Positions 1-10,308 are shown, counted from the first letter of the stretch. The stretch: DNA of 64,000 nucleotides from an uncultured Gallionellaceae bacterium (GCA_903847155.1 CAINCU010000014.1:62001-126000), one strand, 5' to 3'. Translations and numbers: made by a program. The notes: generated by a model from the sequence alone, not told the origin.

Positions 1-22
1 GAATCCATTCTATGTGTGCCAT
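1..22 (-). CDS. 5' end of an unidentified gene running off the window
   Basis: On the minus strand an ATG at 22 is preceded by AGGAGG with about 5 bases spacing (plus strand reads cctcct), and the frame opens as MAHIEWI before the window ends. This is a textbook ribosome-binding site and start, so a gene almost certainly begins here and lies to the left. It is co-directional with ftsYEX, about 165 bp downstream of ftsX. Too little is visible to name it. Confidence 0.45.
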
Positions 23-188
23 ATTACCTCCTGTTTATATGTGCTTGTTGGTTCAAGCTGCAGTGTAACGATCAGCAGCCAACATCATGTGGAAGATACC
101 TGAATTAGTGCCAATTATCCAACTCATATTGTCGCGTCAAATGGCATGAAATTGGAAATTTCTTTTCGAGTTGCGCAGCATTTACTAA

Positions 189-1094
189 TTAGCGTGGCTC
201 GATCCGCCACAGATGTTGCGATACCGAAAACCAAGCACCCATCCATCCCAAGTAGGCCGAAAATCCCAGCAGCGTCATACTGTCGCCGAGTGAGAGGCGT
301 TGCAGGCTGAAGCTGCTGGCATAGAGTTGGGTAAGTGTACTGACCTGATAGTTAAGCAATTGCAGGCTACCTGCTACTAATAGCCAAGCGGCGATGCCGC
401 CCAGTAGGCCTTGGATAAGGCCGAAATAGAGGAAAGGGCGGCGGATGAAAGCATCTGTCGCACCGATAAGTTTCGCAACTTCAATTTCTTCGCGGCGCGT
501 AAGTATTTGCAAACGAATGGTATTAAAGGTGATGGCGATGAGGGCGAAACTCAATAACGTAGCGAGGATAGCTACCGCCATGCGTCCGAAATTCAGCAGA
601 GCCTGCAACTTTTGTACCCAGGCTGAATCAAGTTGCACATGTTCGAGGTGTTGCCATGTTTTTAGTTCATCACGCAAAACTTCCAGTGAGGCAACGTTAT
701 TTTCTTTGGGATAGATGACAAACGCATCAGGCAATGGGTTTTGCGACAGGCCGTCAATCATGTCTGAAAGCCCCGTGGTTTGCTGTAACTTCTTCAAGGC
801 AAGTTCGCGCGATACGAATTCGATGCGTTTGATTGCGGCGTGCTGCTTGAGTTTTTCACCAATACGTCCGATCTCGCTGTCACTTGTACCGGTAGTAAGG
901 AACACGCTGATCTGCGGTGTGCCTGCGATTTGCGAACCAAGTGACTGTACGCTTTTCAACAACACATAACCGCCGACCGGCAGACTCAGTGCGATGCCGA
1001 TGATGAGAATGTTAAGCAACGATGCGTTGGGCGTGAGCAACAGATGGCGCAGGGTGTGGTGCAACACGCGCAGGTGTTCAATGAGGAATCTCAT
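189..1094 (-). CDS. ftsX: Cell division protein FtsX
   Basis: FtsX is the membrane partner of the FtsE ATPase; in the family the complex couples septum formation to activation of peptidoglycan hydrolases. The 301-residue product starts [10 protein letters not shown], has one membrane helix near residues 20-45, a periplasmic domain (from about SQIAGTPQISVFL), then three helices in the C-terminal half, including the stretch around LLGGIAAWLLVAG. The ORF track extends the frame to 1307, but the ATG at 1094 overlaps the ftsE stop as ATGA, and the extra 71 residues would lie inside ftsE, so the shorter start is chosen. It is the last gene of ftsY-ftsE-ftsX, in the conserved order. Confidence 0.93.
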   Translation of the reverse strand: MRFLIEHLRVLHHTLRHLLLTPNASLLNILIIGIALSLPVGGYVLLKSVQSLGSQIAGTPQISVFLTTGTSDSEIGRIGEKLKQHAAIKRIEFVSRELALKKLQQTTGLSDMIDGLSQNPLPDAFVIYPKENNVASLEVLRDELKTWQHLEHVQLDSAWVQKLQALLNFGRMAVAILATLLSFALIAITFNTIRLQILTRREEIEVAKLIGATDAFIRRPFLYFGLIQGLLGGIAAWLLVAGSLQLLNYQVSTLTQLYASSFSLQRLSLGDSMTLLGFSAYLGWMGAWFSVSQHLWRIEPR

Positions 1095-1744
1095 ACCAGC
1101 AACTCCCCTCTTTTCAGGTGCAGCGCGCGCGCCGGATACTGGCGCAAGATGCATTCGTCGTGGGTGGAAATGAGCAATGTCACGCCGACCTGATGGAACG
1201 ATTTGAAGATGTTCATGATCTCGTTCGAATACTCGCTGTCGAGGTTGCCGGTAGGCTCGTCCGCCAGCAGCATGGTGGGACGATTCACTATGGCGCGCGC
1301 GATGCACAGCCGTTGCTGCTCGCCACCAGAGAGCGCAATGGGGTAAGCTTTTTCGCGGTCGAGCAAACCAACCTTGTCCAGTGCGGCGCGTACACGCTTG
1401 GCCGCCTCGCGATGATCGAAGCCGCAGATCTGCAACGGCAGCACCACATTGTCGAAAGCGTTGCGGTCGAACAGTAGTTTGTGATCCTGAAAGATCAACC
1501 CGATGTTGCGACGCAAATGAGGAATTGCAGCGGGCTTGATGGAGCGGATGTTCTGACCTTTGACCAGTACCGTGCCGCTGGTCGGGCGTTCAATAGCAGC
1601 GATGAGCTTGAGCAATGTGCTCTTGCCCGCACCGGAGTGTCCGGTGAGATACACCATGTCGCCCTCGGCCACGTCGAAGCTCAGGTTCTTCAGCGCTTCA
1701 TGCCCGCCCGGATAACGTTTATAGACCTGATTGAACTTGATCAT
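1091..1744 (-). CDS. ftsE: Cell division ATP-binding protein FtsE
   Basis: Cytoplasmic ABC ATPase that pairs with FtsX at the division septum. The 217-residue product has Walker [10 protein letters not shown] near residue 35, a Q-loop at [10 protein letters not shown], signature LSGGEQQR, Walker B LLADEPTG and the switch His in STHD. Length is normal for FtsE (about 220). It overlaps both neighbours by ATGA (ftsY stop/ftsE start and ftsE stop/ftsX start), implying translational coupling and a stoichiometric operon. Confidence 0.95.
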   Translation of the reverse strand: MIKFNQVYKRYPGGHEALKNLSFDVAEGDMVYLTGHSGAGKSTLLKLIAAIERPTSGTVLVKGQNIRSIKPAAIPHLRRNIGLIFQDHKLLFDRNAFDNVVLPLQICGFDHREAAKRVRAALDKVGLLDREKAYPIALSGGEQQRLCIARAIVNRPTMLLADEPTGNLDSEYSNEIMNIFKSFHQVGVTLLISTHDECILRQYPARALHLKRGELLV

Positions 1745-2694
1745 TGTTCGAGCCCAAGCAACGCCGCCACAAAATCCTCCGCCGCAAACGGTCGCAGATC
1801 ATCCAGTCCTTCGCCCACGCCGATGAAGCGCACCGGAATCGGATGAGCCTTGGCGATGGCAGCGATGACACCGCCTTTGGCAGTGCCGTCGAGTTTGGTC
1901 AGCACCAGACCGGTCACGCCAAGCGCATCATCGAAGGCTTTGACTTGCGACAGCGCATTTTGTCCGGTGTTGGCATCCAACACTAGCAGTACTTCATGCG
2001 GTGCATCGGGCAAGGCTTTGGCGATAACGCGCTTTATTTTTTTAATCTCTTCCATCAGGTGCGCTTGCGTGGTCAGGCGACCGGCAGTATCCGCCAGCAC
2101 TACATCAATGCTGCGCGCCTGGGCGGCTTGTACGGCGTCATAGATCACCGCAGCGGCATCGCCGCTTTGTTGCGCGATGACGGTGACATCGTTGCGCTTG
2201 CCCCATTCCATCAATTGTTCGCGCGCGGCGGCGCGGAAGGTGTCGCCTGCTGCCAGCAATACTGACTTGCCCTGAGTCTGAAAATATTTGGCCAGCTTGC
2301 CGATGGAAGTGGTTTTGCCTGCGCCGTTCACGCCGCACAGCATGATGACGAAGGGTTTGTGCGAGCTAACATCCAGCGGCTTGGTGAGAGGTTGCAACAG
2401 TTTGAGTAGTGCCTGCGCCAATGCATCTTTCAATTGACCGGCTTCGGTCAGGTGTTGTTCTTTCACGTGACGGCGCACATCGGCAAGCAGCGAACGCGTG
2501 GCATCCATGCCCACGTCGGCAGTTATGAGAATGGTCTCCAATTCTTCATAAAGCTCTTCATCGATCTTGCCGCCGGGAACCAGCAGGGCAGTGAGTTGTC
2601 CACCTGTGCGCGCCAAGCCGGATTTCAGGCGGGCTATCCAGCTTGTGTCGGGAGCATTGGTTGGGGTTGAATTCTTTTTCAGGAAACTGAACAT
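1741..2694 (-). CDS. ftsY: Signal recognition particle receptor FtsY
   Basis: SRP-receptor GTPase that docks ribosome-SRP complexes at the inner membrane for co-translational insertion. The 317 residues comprise a short N-terminal region, the helical N domain (about residues 20-105) and the G domain with P-loop GVNGAGKTT, DTAGR, TKLDG and GVGEGLDDL motifs. The acidic A domain found in E. coli FtsY is nearly absent, as in many betaproteobacteria. It is the first gene of ftsY-ftsE-ftsX and is divergent from the M16 peptidase pair, with about 80 bp between them. Confidence 0.95.
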   Translation of the reverse strand: MFSFLKKNSTPTNAPDTSWIARLKSGLARTGGQLTALLVPGGKIDEELYEELETILITADVGMDATRSLLADVRRHVKEQHLTEAGQLKDALAQALLKLLQPLTKPLDVSSHKPFVIMLCGVNGAGKTTSIGKLAKYFQTQGKSVLLAAGDTFRAAAREQLMEWGKRNDVTVIAQQSGDAAAVIYDAVQAAQARSIDVVLADTAGRLTTQAHLMEEIKKIKRVIAKALPDAPHEVLLVLDANTGQNALSQVKAFDDALGVTGLVLTKLDGTAKGGVIAAIAKAHPIPVRFIGVGEGLDDLRPFAAEDFVAALLGLEQ

Positions 2695-2776
2695 GTAGGT
2701 GCGAAATATCTGCCGGGAAATGTTTTAAGGAATGTCGGATAATGCGCGCGCATTTTAACGTTTTGGGATGATCCAG

Positions 2777-4132
2777 ATGAGATTTTATTCGCTGTTGTTG
2801 TGCTTGTTAGCTATCGGCGTAGCGCAAGCCGATGTGTTCGAGAAAGATCTATCCAACGGTTTGAAAGTCATCGTGAAGGAAGATCACCGTGCGCCCACCG
2901 TGGTGCAACAAATCTGGTATCACGTTGGCAGTATGGACGAAAAAACCGGAACGACCGGAGTGGCACATTTGCTGGAACACATGATGTTCAAAGGCACAAA
3001 GTCGGTGCCTGCAGGAGAGTTCTCGCGCCGCATCGCAGCGGCAGGCGGGCGCGAGAACGCCTTCACCAGTTACGACTACACTGCCTATTTTCAGCAATTG
3101 CACAAATCCAAACTGCCACTGGCGATGAAGCTGGAAGCTGACCGCATGCACAATCTGGATATCAGCGATAAGGAATACAACAAAGAAATCAAGGTGGTGA
3201 TGGAAGAACGTCGCTGGCGAACGGACGACGAGGCGCACTCGCTCATGGACGAGCGCCTGATGGCAACGGCATTTCAGGAACACCCATACCATAACCCGGT
3301 GATCGGCTGGATGAATGACCTGGTAAACATGACCCCCGCCGATGCACGGGATTGGTACAAAGCCTGGTATGCACCCAACAATGCGACACTGGTGATCGCT
3401 GGCGATGTCAATGCAAAAGAAGTCTTTGCGCTGGCGCAGCGCTATTACGGCGGCATTCCCGCAGTCAAGTTGCCGCAACGTAAAACGCTTGACGAGCAAC
3501 CGCAACTGGGCATCCAGCGCATCGTGGTCAAAGCGCCCGCCGAATTGCCTTACCTCATCATGGCCTACCATGCGCCGAGATTGCGCGATGTGGAAAAAGA
3601 CTGGAAGCCCTACGCATTATCCGTACTGTCTGGCGTACTGGACGGAAACGAATCGGCGAGGCTGAACAAATCCCTGGTACGCGAACAACAGGTGGCGATG
3701 GACGTGGGCGCCGGTTATGACAGCACCTCGCGCGGGCCGTCAATGTTTACCGTGGAAGGCACGCCAGCTCCCGGTAAAACGGTGGCCGAGTTGGAAGCAG
3801 CTATCCGTCAGCAACTACAGCTCTTGGTGCGCAACGGGGTGAGCGAGGAAGAGCTGAAACGGGTGCGAGCACAAGTCACCGCAGCCGAAGTTTATAAACT
3901 TGATTCGGTGTTCTTTCAGGCGATGCAGATCGGGCAAATGGAAAGCATCGGTCTGACCTATCAGGACATTCCGCTAATGCTGAAAAAATTGCAAGCCGTC
4001 ACCGCGCAACAAGTGCAGGACGTGGCGCGCGAGATATTACAGGACGATCAATTGACGGTGGCGATACTCGATCCGCAACCGCTTGCCGAAAAGAACAAGC
4101 ATGCAAAAGGAGATGCAACTCATGTGCACTAA
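2777..4132 (+). CDS. M16 family zinc metallopeptidase, catalytic subunit
   Basis: Periplasmic insulinase/pitrilysin-family peptidase. After a signal peptide (MRFYSLLLCLLAIGVAQA) the mature protein carries the inverted zinc motif HLLEH near residue 70 with the downstream glutamate in the EERRW segment, so this is the catalytically competent member of the pair. About 451 residues, two M16 repeats. The track start is the ATG at 2768; I prefer the ATG at 2777 because GGGA lies 8 bases upstream of it and it leaves a compact signal peptide. The gene overlaps the next M16 gene, a typical heterodimer arrangement. The substrate is not evident. Confidence 0.85.
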   Translation: MRFYSLLLCLLAIGVAQADVFEKDLSNGLKVIVKEDHRAPTVVQQIWYHVGSMDEKTGTTGVAHLLEHMMFKGTKSVPAGEFSRRIAAAGGRENAFTSYDYTAYFQQLHKSKLPLAMKLEADRMHNLDISDKEYNKEIKVVMEERRWRTDDEAHSLMDERLMATAFQEHPYHNPVIGWMNDLVNMTPADARDWYKAWYAPNNATLVIAGDVNAKEVFALAQRYYGGIPAVKLPQRKTLDEQPQLGIQRIVVKAPAELPYLIMAYHAPRLRDVEKDWKPYALSVLSGVLDGNESARLNKSLVREQQVAMDVGAGYDSTSRGPSMFTVEGTPAPGKTVAELEAAIRQQLQLLVRNGVSEEELKRVRAQVTAAEVYKLDSVFFQAMQIGQMESIGLTYQDIPLMLKKLQAVTAQQVQDVAREILQDDQLTVAILDPQPLAEKNKHAKGDATHVH

Positions 4133-5437
4133 GCTGATTTCTATTATGGCGCTGTGCTGCATTGCAGGCAGCGCTTTTGCCTCGCCGCATATCCAGCATT
4201 GGCAAGCCGCCAGCGGAGCGCAAGTGTATTTTGTGGAAGACCATGATCTACCGATGCTGGATGTGGCGGTGAATTTCGCCGCAGGGGCCGGATACGATGT
4301 CGCTGACAAAACAGGAGTGGCCGGGCTGACGCAAGGCTTGCTGGATTCTGGATCTCAGGGTTTGAACGAGGATGACATCGCGCGCAAGATGGCCGACATC
4401 GGCGCGCAGATGGGCGGCAGCTTTGATGCGGATCGTGCTGCAATCACGTTACGTACCTTGAGCAGCGCAGCAGAGCGCGATGTCGCGCTTGGTATTATGG
4501 CGAGCGTGTTGCAGCAACCGCTGTTTCCGGAAGCCGTCTTGGCACGAGAAAAAAACAGCATGATTGCCAGTCTAAAAGAATCGGCAACCAAACCCGAATA
4601 TTTGGCCGAAAAGGCTTTCAACAAAGCGGTATTTGGCACGCATCCCTACGGCTGGCGAATTAAAGTGGAAGATGTGGAAAAAATCCAGCGCGCCGATCTG
4701 GTGAATTTCTATAGCGCACATTATGGCGCGAAAAATATAGTGGTTGCGTTGATGGGCGATGTGACGCGGCCGCAGGCGGAAGCCATTGCGCAGCAATTGA
4801 CTGCCAGTCTACCGCCCGGCGGTGCATCGGCGTTGCTGCCTCCGGTGAACAGCAAGATCGTCGCTAGCGAACAACGCATCGCGCATCCCGCCAGCCAGAG
4901 CCACATTTTGATCGGCGCGCCGGGCATCGCACGCAATGACCCGGATTACATCCCGCTGTATGTTGGTAATTACATTCTGGGTGGTGGCGGTTTCGTATCT
5001 CGCCTGATGAATGAAGTGCGCGAAAAGCGCGGCATGGCTTATAGCGTCTACAGCTATTTCATGCCGATGCAACAGCTGGGCGCGTTCGAGATCGGCTTGC
5101 AGACCAAAAAGGAACAGGCGGATGAATCGCTGCGCTTGGTGCGCGAAACATTGCGCACCTTTGTGGATAAGGGTGTAACTGAGCAAGAGTTGCGAGCGGC
5201 CAAACAAAACATTATTGGCGGTTTCCCGCTGCGCATCGATAGCAACAAAAAGATACTGGATTACCTGAGCATGATTGGTTTCTACGGATTGCCGCTGACT
5301 TATCTGGATGACTTCCCCAAAAAGGTGGACAAGGTCACCGTCAAGCAGATAAACGACGCATTCAAACGCCGTGTCAATCCGGATGCCATGGCGACAGTGA
5401 TCGTCGGTGCGCCGGAAGAAACAACAGGGGCAACGAA

Positions 5438-5441
<4 letters not shown>
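4122..5441 (+). CDS. M16 family peptidase-like protein, non-catalytic partner
   Basis: Second M16 protein, about 439 residues. The region equivalent to HxxEH reads GLTQGLLDSG, so the zinc ligands are missing; in known M16B pairs such a subunit builds the other half of the chamber for its catalytic partner. The C-terminal half keeps the R/Y segment (KRGMAYSVYSY) typical of the family. I choose the ATG at 4122 because AAGGAG lies 9 bases upstream and the product then begins with a clear signal peptide (MCTKLISIMALCCIAGSAFA). The track start at 4083 lies deep inside the upstream gene. The two genes overlap by 11 bases. Confidence 0.85.
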
Positions 5442-6717
<1,276 letters not shown>

Positions 6718-6740
6718 AGAAGCAAGGCCGGCACATCCAC

Positions 6741-6767
6741 AACCCGCCCGACAAGGCGGGTTTTTTT
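6741..6767 (+). terminator. Rho-independent terminator after the ferredoxin gene
   Basis: Stem AACCCGCC / GGCGGGTT with a six-base loop, followed by a run of seven T, 23 bases after the ferredoxin stop. It closes the rsmD-coaD-fdx transcript. Confidence 0.9.
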
Positions 6768-6986
6768 ATGCCTGGCATAACGACAATGACAGAACAAACA
6801 GAACAAGCCAGAAAGCCAATATGTATTTCCCCGTATTCCTTTAGTTACAGAGCTGCAGTAGTTTTATACTGTACAGATATTTTCTACTAGTTAGGTCAAG
6901 CAGTTAGGTGATAAACTTGCGGCAATTGTTCAAGAAGAAAGCAGCATTACTGGAATATCGGGGAAGTTACTGTCACGCGATTGGGC

Positions 6987-7000
6987 GTGATCTAAATCAA
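6987..7000 (+). promoter_or_regulatory. Candidate FNR/ANR-like box
   Basis: GTGATctaaATCAA differs from the FNR consensus TTGAT-N4-ATCAA at one base and lies about 42 bp before the ATG of the downstream unknown gene. This is a single motif match in about 270 bp of intergenic DNA, so the assignment is tentative. The remainder of 6768-7041 shows no gene; a fragment gaacctgaccctt at about 7006-7018 also occurs in the tails of the dispersed repeats at 9.4-10.8 kb. Confidence 0.3.
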
Positions 7001-7041
7001 TTTGAACCTGACCCTTTGTTTAATATTCAAGGAGCAGAACA

Positions 7042-7737
7042 ATGACTCACGAGAACAACCAACACGAAATTCAACAGCGTCAACTGCGCCCAGCCAAAAC
7101 ACAGAAGAGCCCCGGGTTGTGGACAGATATCGGCGAAGCGCAAATCATAGAAACTATTTTCGGTAGAGCAAAGGTTCGCGTCATCCACCAACACAGCAAA
7201 ACACGCAACGCTTCGTTGCTGACGGCGATGCTGCTATTGGTGATGTCAGCCGCAGCTTGGCAGGAATTGACCGCGCCGCACCGAACCGAGCCGCAGCAGA
7301 GTGTGGAACTTGCATCCGTATTAAGCGCAAAGCAGCAGGTGAGTGATGCGGCTTTTCAGCCTGAAGATCACCCGCACGCCACTCCTTATGCAGTGATGAG
7401 CTCGCCGGGCATCTCGTTACCAGCCAAAATCAACAGCCCAACTTCCATCCAGAAGAACGCGCTAAATCAACCCCAGATTTTGAAGGGCACCGTGCAAATG
7501 GAGGCAAAGCCGGTAATGCTTAATCCGCTGATGCCAGGCAAACCGCAGATAGAGCCACTGGCTCCACAAAACGCATTGAAGAGCCAAACGAACAACCAGT
7601 TGCCCGCTAAACCGTTACCACCGAACCAATCAGTAGTAATCAATGTAGAATTACCTGCCGCGCAGCACTCGGCAAACAGTAAGGAGAGCGTTTCCCCGCT
7701 CGTCAATCCTTTGCTCAAGGCAGCTGTAACTGAATGA
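7042..7737 (+). CDS. Membrane-anchored protein of unknown function
   Basis: I do not recognise this 231-residue protein. It has a basic cytoplasmic N-terminus (about residues 1-54, with IFGRAKVRVIHQ), a single membrane helix near residues 57-74 (LLTAMLLLVMSAAAW), then a long Pro/Gln/Asn-rich, low-complexity tail of about 155 residues that would be periplasmic. No enzyme motif or cysteine is visible. A good AGGAG site precedes the start. It stands alone between two terminators. The topology resembles an envelope tether or a TonB-like linker, but no TonB C-terminal domain is present, so no function is proposed. Confidence 0.7.
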   Translation: MTHENNQHEIQQRQLRPAKTQKSPGLWTDIGEAQIIETIFGRAKVRVIHQHSKTRNASLLTAMLLLVMSAAAWQELTAPHRTEPQQSVELASVLSAKQQVSDAAFQPEDHPHATPYAVMSSPGISLPAKINSPTSIQKNALNQPQILKGTVQMEAKPVMLNPLMPGKPQIEPLAPQNALKSQTNNQLPAKPLPPNQSVVINVELPAAQHSANSKESVSPLVNPLLKAAVTE

Positions 7738-7748
7738 AATATTGAATC

Positions 7749-7779
7749 AATAGTTTTTTTGCAGTCAAAACTATTTTTT
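7749..7779 (+). terminator. Terminator after the membrane-anchored unknown
   Basis: Inverted repeat AATAGTTTT / AAAACTATT with a nine-base loop followed by TTTT, starting 11 bases after the stop codon. The stem is AT-rich and so moderately stable. The remaining sequence to 8044 is AT-rich and holds no gene that I can support. Confidence 0.6.
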
Positions 7780-8044
7780 ACTCGATTGGTACTGGTCGGC
7801 ATAAGGGTGGCTCTTAATGGTTTATTCGAGTTAACTTTTCTCATAGCCATGAAAAAACTTTGGCGATCTTGGAATATCCCTGACCAACCCAATATTGTTT
7901 GTAAATAGATTGGATGAATTTTCGCTTCATGGCCTAGTGACCAAAAGCAGGATGACAGCACACTGCATGTGTTGTCGCAATGTGATTGGAGATGGCTGGC
8001 GAAGCGATACTTCAGTTCAATCAATATCCCAAGCAGGAGGTTCT

Positions 8045-8530
8045 ATGTCAAACGAAGACTTCGATGCGAGAGAGAAATTTATTTACACGCTGGAATGGTT
8101 GCTGGCAGTTACAAAGCGTTACTCCGGTGGTCTGCAATTTGGTCTGGCTCATATCGATTATGATTCGCCAAAAATCCTGGCTGAGACTTACGGGGCTCAA
8201 CAAACAGCGCATAAGCTGAACGAGGTTTTGCACATTTTGCGCAAATCTTTTCGCAAGACGGACTTGTTGGCGCGCGTTAGTGCTGACTTCTGGATTCTGG
8301 TGCCATTTGCTCCTGACGAGGAAACGCTGGTCGATAGAATTAAATACCTCATTGAAGCTGCGTCGGTAAGTGGCCTTCAGATTGTTGAGCACGACATTTC
8401 TATTTTCGTGTTGCCTAACGCTGCGGCTGGACTGGACGCAAACGTCACGGCTCTGGAGTTTCTTGCCTACCTCAAGAAAAATCATATTGCCTTGGCGAAA
8501 CGTGAACTCTTGTTGCCGGCCAAGGAATAG
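8045..8530 (+). CDS. Degenerate GGDEF-domain protein
   Basis: The 161-residue product aligns by pattern with a GGDEF (diguanylate cyclase) fold: a YGAQQTAHKLNEVLHILRKSFRKTD segment like the helix before the active site, then ARVSADFWILVPF where an active enzyme would read ARxGGDEFxxLxP. The Gly-Gly and acidic catalytic residues are therefore missing (SADFW), so it cannot be a cyclase; a role as a c-di-GMP sensor or a structural domain is possible. AGGAGG 4 bases before the ATG at 8045 fixes the start; the track's 7895 start lacks support. It sits 46 bases before the coiled-coil gene and may be co-transcribed with it. Confidence 0.6.
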   Translation: MSNEDFDAREKFIYTLEWLLAVTKRYSGGLQFGLAHIDYDSPKILAETYGAQQTAHKLNEVLHILRKSFRKTDLLARVSADFWILVPFAPDEETLVDRIKYLIEAASVSGLQIVEHDISIFVLPNAAAGLDANVTALEFLAYLKKNHIALAKRELLLPAKE

Positions 8531-8576
8531 CCGCGCCGTATTGCGCTGGAAGCCTTAATTCACGAGAATAAGCATC

Positions 8577-9179
8577 ATGGAAGATATAACATTAAAACTT
8601 CATGCCTATCCCGGTGCCGCCAAACGCGATGTCGTGCAAGACAATCGTGTTGAAGAAAAAAATACAACTCAGGATATGGCAATAAAAGCTGCCCAGCTTG
8701 AAGAGGAGAAGAGCAGATCGCTCGAACATTTGAAGACGATCGTGCAGCTACGCGAAAGCCTCAAGCAGGAAAAGGCAAAAACGGCAGAGCTGGAAGCCAA
8801 ATTAAACAAACTGGATGTGCTGGAAGAGAATCAGCGCGGTCAAAAAAATGTCCAGCTTGAAGAAGCGCGAAAACAGTCCCTGGAATTTATGCGGACGATC
8901 GAGCAGCTCAGGGAAACCATCAAACAGGATCAGGCAAAAATATCTGCGATAGAAAACAAGTCGGCCGAGCTGGAAGCTAAAACAAAAGAACTCGCTGTCG
9001 AGTTGGAAGCTAAAACAAAAGCACTCGCCGTGCTGGAAGCCAAAACAAAAGAACTCTCCGTGTTGGAAGCTAAAGCAAAAGAACACGCCGTGCTGGAAGC
9101 GAAGTTAAAAGACTTGTCTGGAGTGCTCAACAAAATTTCAAGTATCGCCGCCACGGGCAAGATAGTCGGCGACGACTGA
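8577..9179 (+). CDS. Repeat-rich coiled-coil protein of unknown function
   Basis: A 200-residue, highly charged protein predicted to be almost entirely coiled coil after about residue 30. It contains two related longer segments (LEHLKTIVQLRESLKQEKAK and FMRTIEQLRETIKQDQAK) and then tandem 10-11 residue units of the form LEAKTKELAV. The C-terminus (KIVGDD) is not coiled. There is no signal peptide or membrane segment, so it is probably cytoplasmic. I recognise no family. A shortened second copy of its 3' part lies 1.5 kb downstream (10424-10621). Its neighbours are a degenerate GGDEF protein and a CheB domain, which hints at signalling or chemotaxis-like arrays, but that is inference. Confidence 0.65.
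   Translation: MEDITLKLHAYPGAAKRDVVQDNRVEEKNTTQDMAIKAAQLEEEKSRSLEHLKTIVQLRESLKQEKAKTAELEAKLNKLDVLEENQRGQKNVQLEEARKQSLEFMRTIEQLRETIKQDQAKISAIENKSAELEAKTKELAVELEAKTKALAVLEAKTKELSVLEAKAKEHAVLEAKLKDLSGVLNKISSIAATGKIVGDD
8967..9117 (+). repeat. Tandem 30/33-bp coding repeats (LEAKTKELAV units)
   Basis: Five consecutive units related to gagctggaagctaaaaca (first 18 bases): two of 33 bp and three of 30 bp, all in frame. Units 1-2 are nearly identical at the DNA level, which implies recent expansion. The partial gene copy at 10424 has only two units. Confidence 0.85.
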
Positions 9180-9714
9180 TTCGCGTGGGCACTTGAGCTC
9201 ACTTGGTATAGCCAATCGAGTCTGAGATTCCCGAGGCGGAAACCGTGGTACATCTCCAACTATCCGCCATCTTTCTATGTGGCGGCACAGGCAAACACGA
9301 AACCGCTCCTGTTGACCTAATCCTTGTACAAGCCAGTAAATACGGCTATCTCCAGCTTGTGCATGTTGTAGATCGCCTATTGACAGGCGTTTCCATGAGG
9401 TATGGTAGTGTAAACTAATGCGAGCCTGGCCCCTTTAGTTCATGGAGATCGCCGAAACAAAATCCACAATGTGCTGCATCAAAGAAACAAGGTGTAGAAC
9501 TTCAACACGACTACACCATCTTATGCCGTAATTTTGAACATGCTACACCTGCCGGAATGCTCCTGTTGGCAGTGATATTGATGGGTTCTGTTCCACAATG
9601 AACGTATGTTCGCCAGCGGACAGAACGATTCCTAGTCATTCACTACTCTTCGAAATATGAATAACAGCATGCACAAAATCAGCAACAGAATTGTTGAAGC
9701 GAAAGGTGATGGAG
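9180..9714. other. Non-coding stretch containing a dispersed repeat
   Basis: About 530 bases without a supportable gene. It holds dispersed-repeat copy A (9328-9440). The remainder has no convincing ORF, promoter or RNA structure that I can identify. Confidence 0.6.
9328..9440 (+). repeat. Dispersed repeat copy A, with extended tail
   Basis: Contains both hallmark blocks of the family, AAGCCAGTAAATACGG and GATCGCCTATTGACAGGC, followed by an extended tail ending AACTAATGCGAGCCTGGCC. It is almost identical to copy C 1.4 kb downstream. Same orientation as copies B and C. Confidence 0.85.
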
Positions 9715-10308
9715 ATGAGTGAAAAGACAGATGTCCGGGCAAAGGATTTCCCCATAGTCTGTGTCGGCGGATCGGCGGGTGGCCTTGATGCCTATATTCG
9801 CCTATTGCAAAATCTACCGGCTGATATGGGAGTGGCTATCGTCATCGTCAACCACATCACAGAAATGCCTACCCACCTGCATGAAGTGCTTCCTCGCTTC
9901 ACAACCATGCCGGTAACGCTCATCACGGAAAGATTGGAAATCGAACCGAACTGCGTATTCATCATCCCCGAAAATCGCGACCTGCACGTCCTCGATGGCG
10001 AGTTCCTGCTCAAGCCGATATCAAAGCCACGCGGCTGGCCTGATGTCATTACTGTTTTTTTGCGCTCGCTCACTCATTACTGGGACGGCAAACTGGTTGC
10101 CGTGATCGTCTCCGGCTACGATGGCGATGGCGCAGCGGCAATGTGCGGCATCCAACAAGTTGGCGGCATCACCATCGCGCAAAAACTCAGTACCGCAAAA
10201 CAGCCAGACATGCCTGCAAGCGCAATCGAAAGCGGCTGCATTGACTTCATCCTGTCGCCGGAAGATATTGCCAAAGAGATCATACGAATTGCACGGGTTG
10301 AAGCCTGA
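9715..10308 (+). CDS. Stand-alone CheB-type methylesterase domain protein
   Basis: A 197-residue CheB catalytic domain without a receiver domain. The nucleophile motif GGSAGG lies near residue 19, followed by the VNHI histidine (residue ~47), and the catalytic Asp lies in SGYDGDGAAA (usual form SGMGxDG). The C-terminal Q-D-xxMP segment (AKQPDMPASAIESG) is conserved, so the active site looks intact. In the family the reaction removes methyl esters from chemoreceptor glutamates. No cheR, receptor or kinase gene is nearby; the gene lies between direct repeats A and B. The start is the ATG at 9715, 7 bases after AGGTG; the upstream TTG (9691) and ATG (9709) are weaker. Confidence 0.8.
   Translation: MSEKTDVRAKDFPIVCVGGSAGGLDAYIRLLQNLPADMGVAIVIVNHITEMPTHLHEVLPRFTTMPVTLITERLEIEPNCVFIIPENRDLHVLDGEFLLKPISKPRGWPDVITVFLRSLTHYWDGKLVAVIVSGYDGDGAAAMCGIQQVGGITIAQKLSTAKQPDMPASAIESGCIDFILSPEDIAKEIIRIARVEA

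Noticed and set aside
60-120. Possible further copy of the dispersed repeat
   Set aside because: Only loose similarity (gaagatacctgaattagtgcc) to one block of copy G; neither diagnostic block is present.
8967-9117. Possible CRISPR array
   Set aside because: Units are contiguous, without spacers, and are in frame with a coiled-coil protein.
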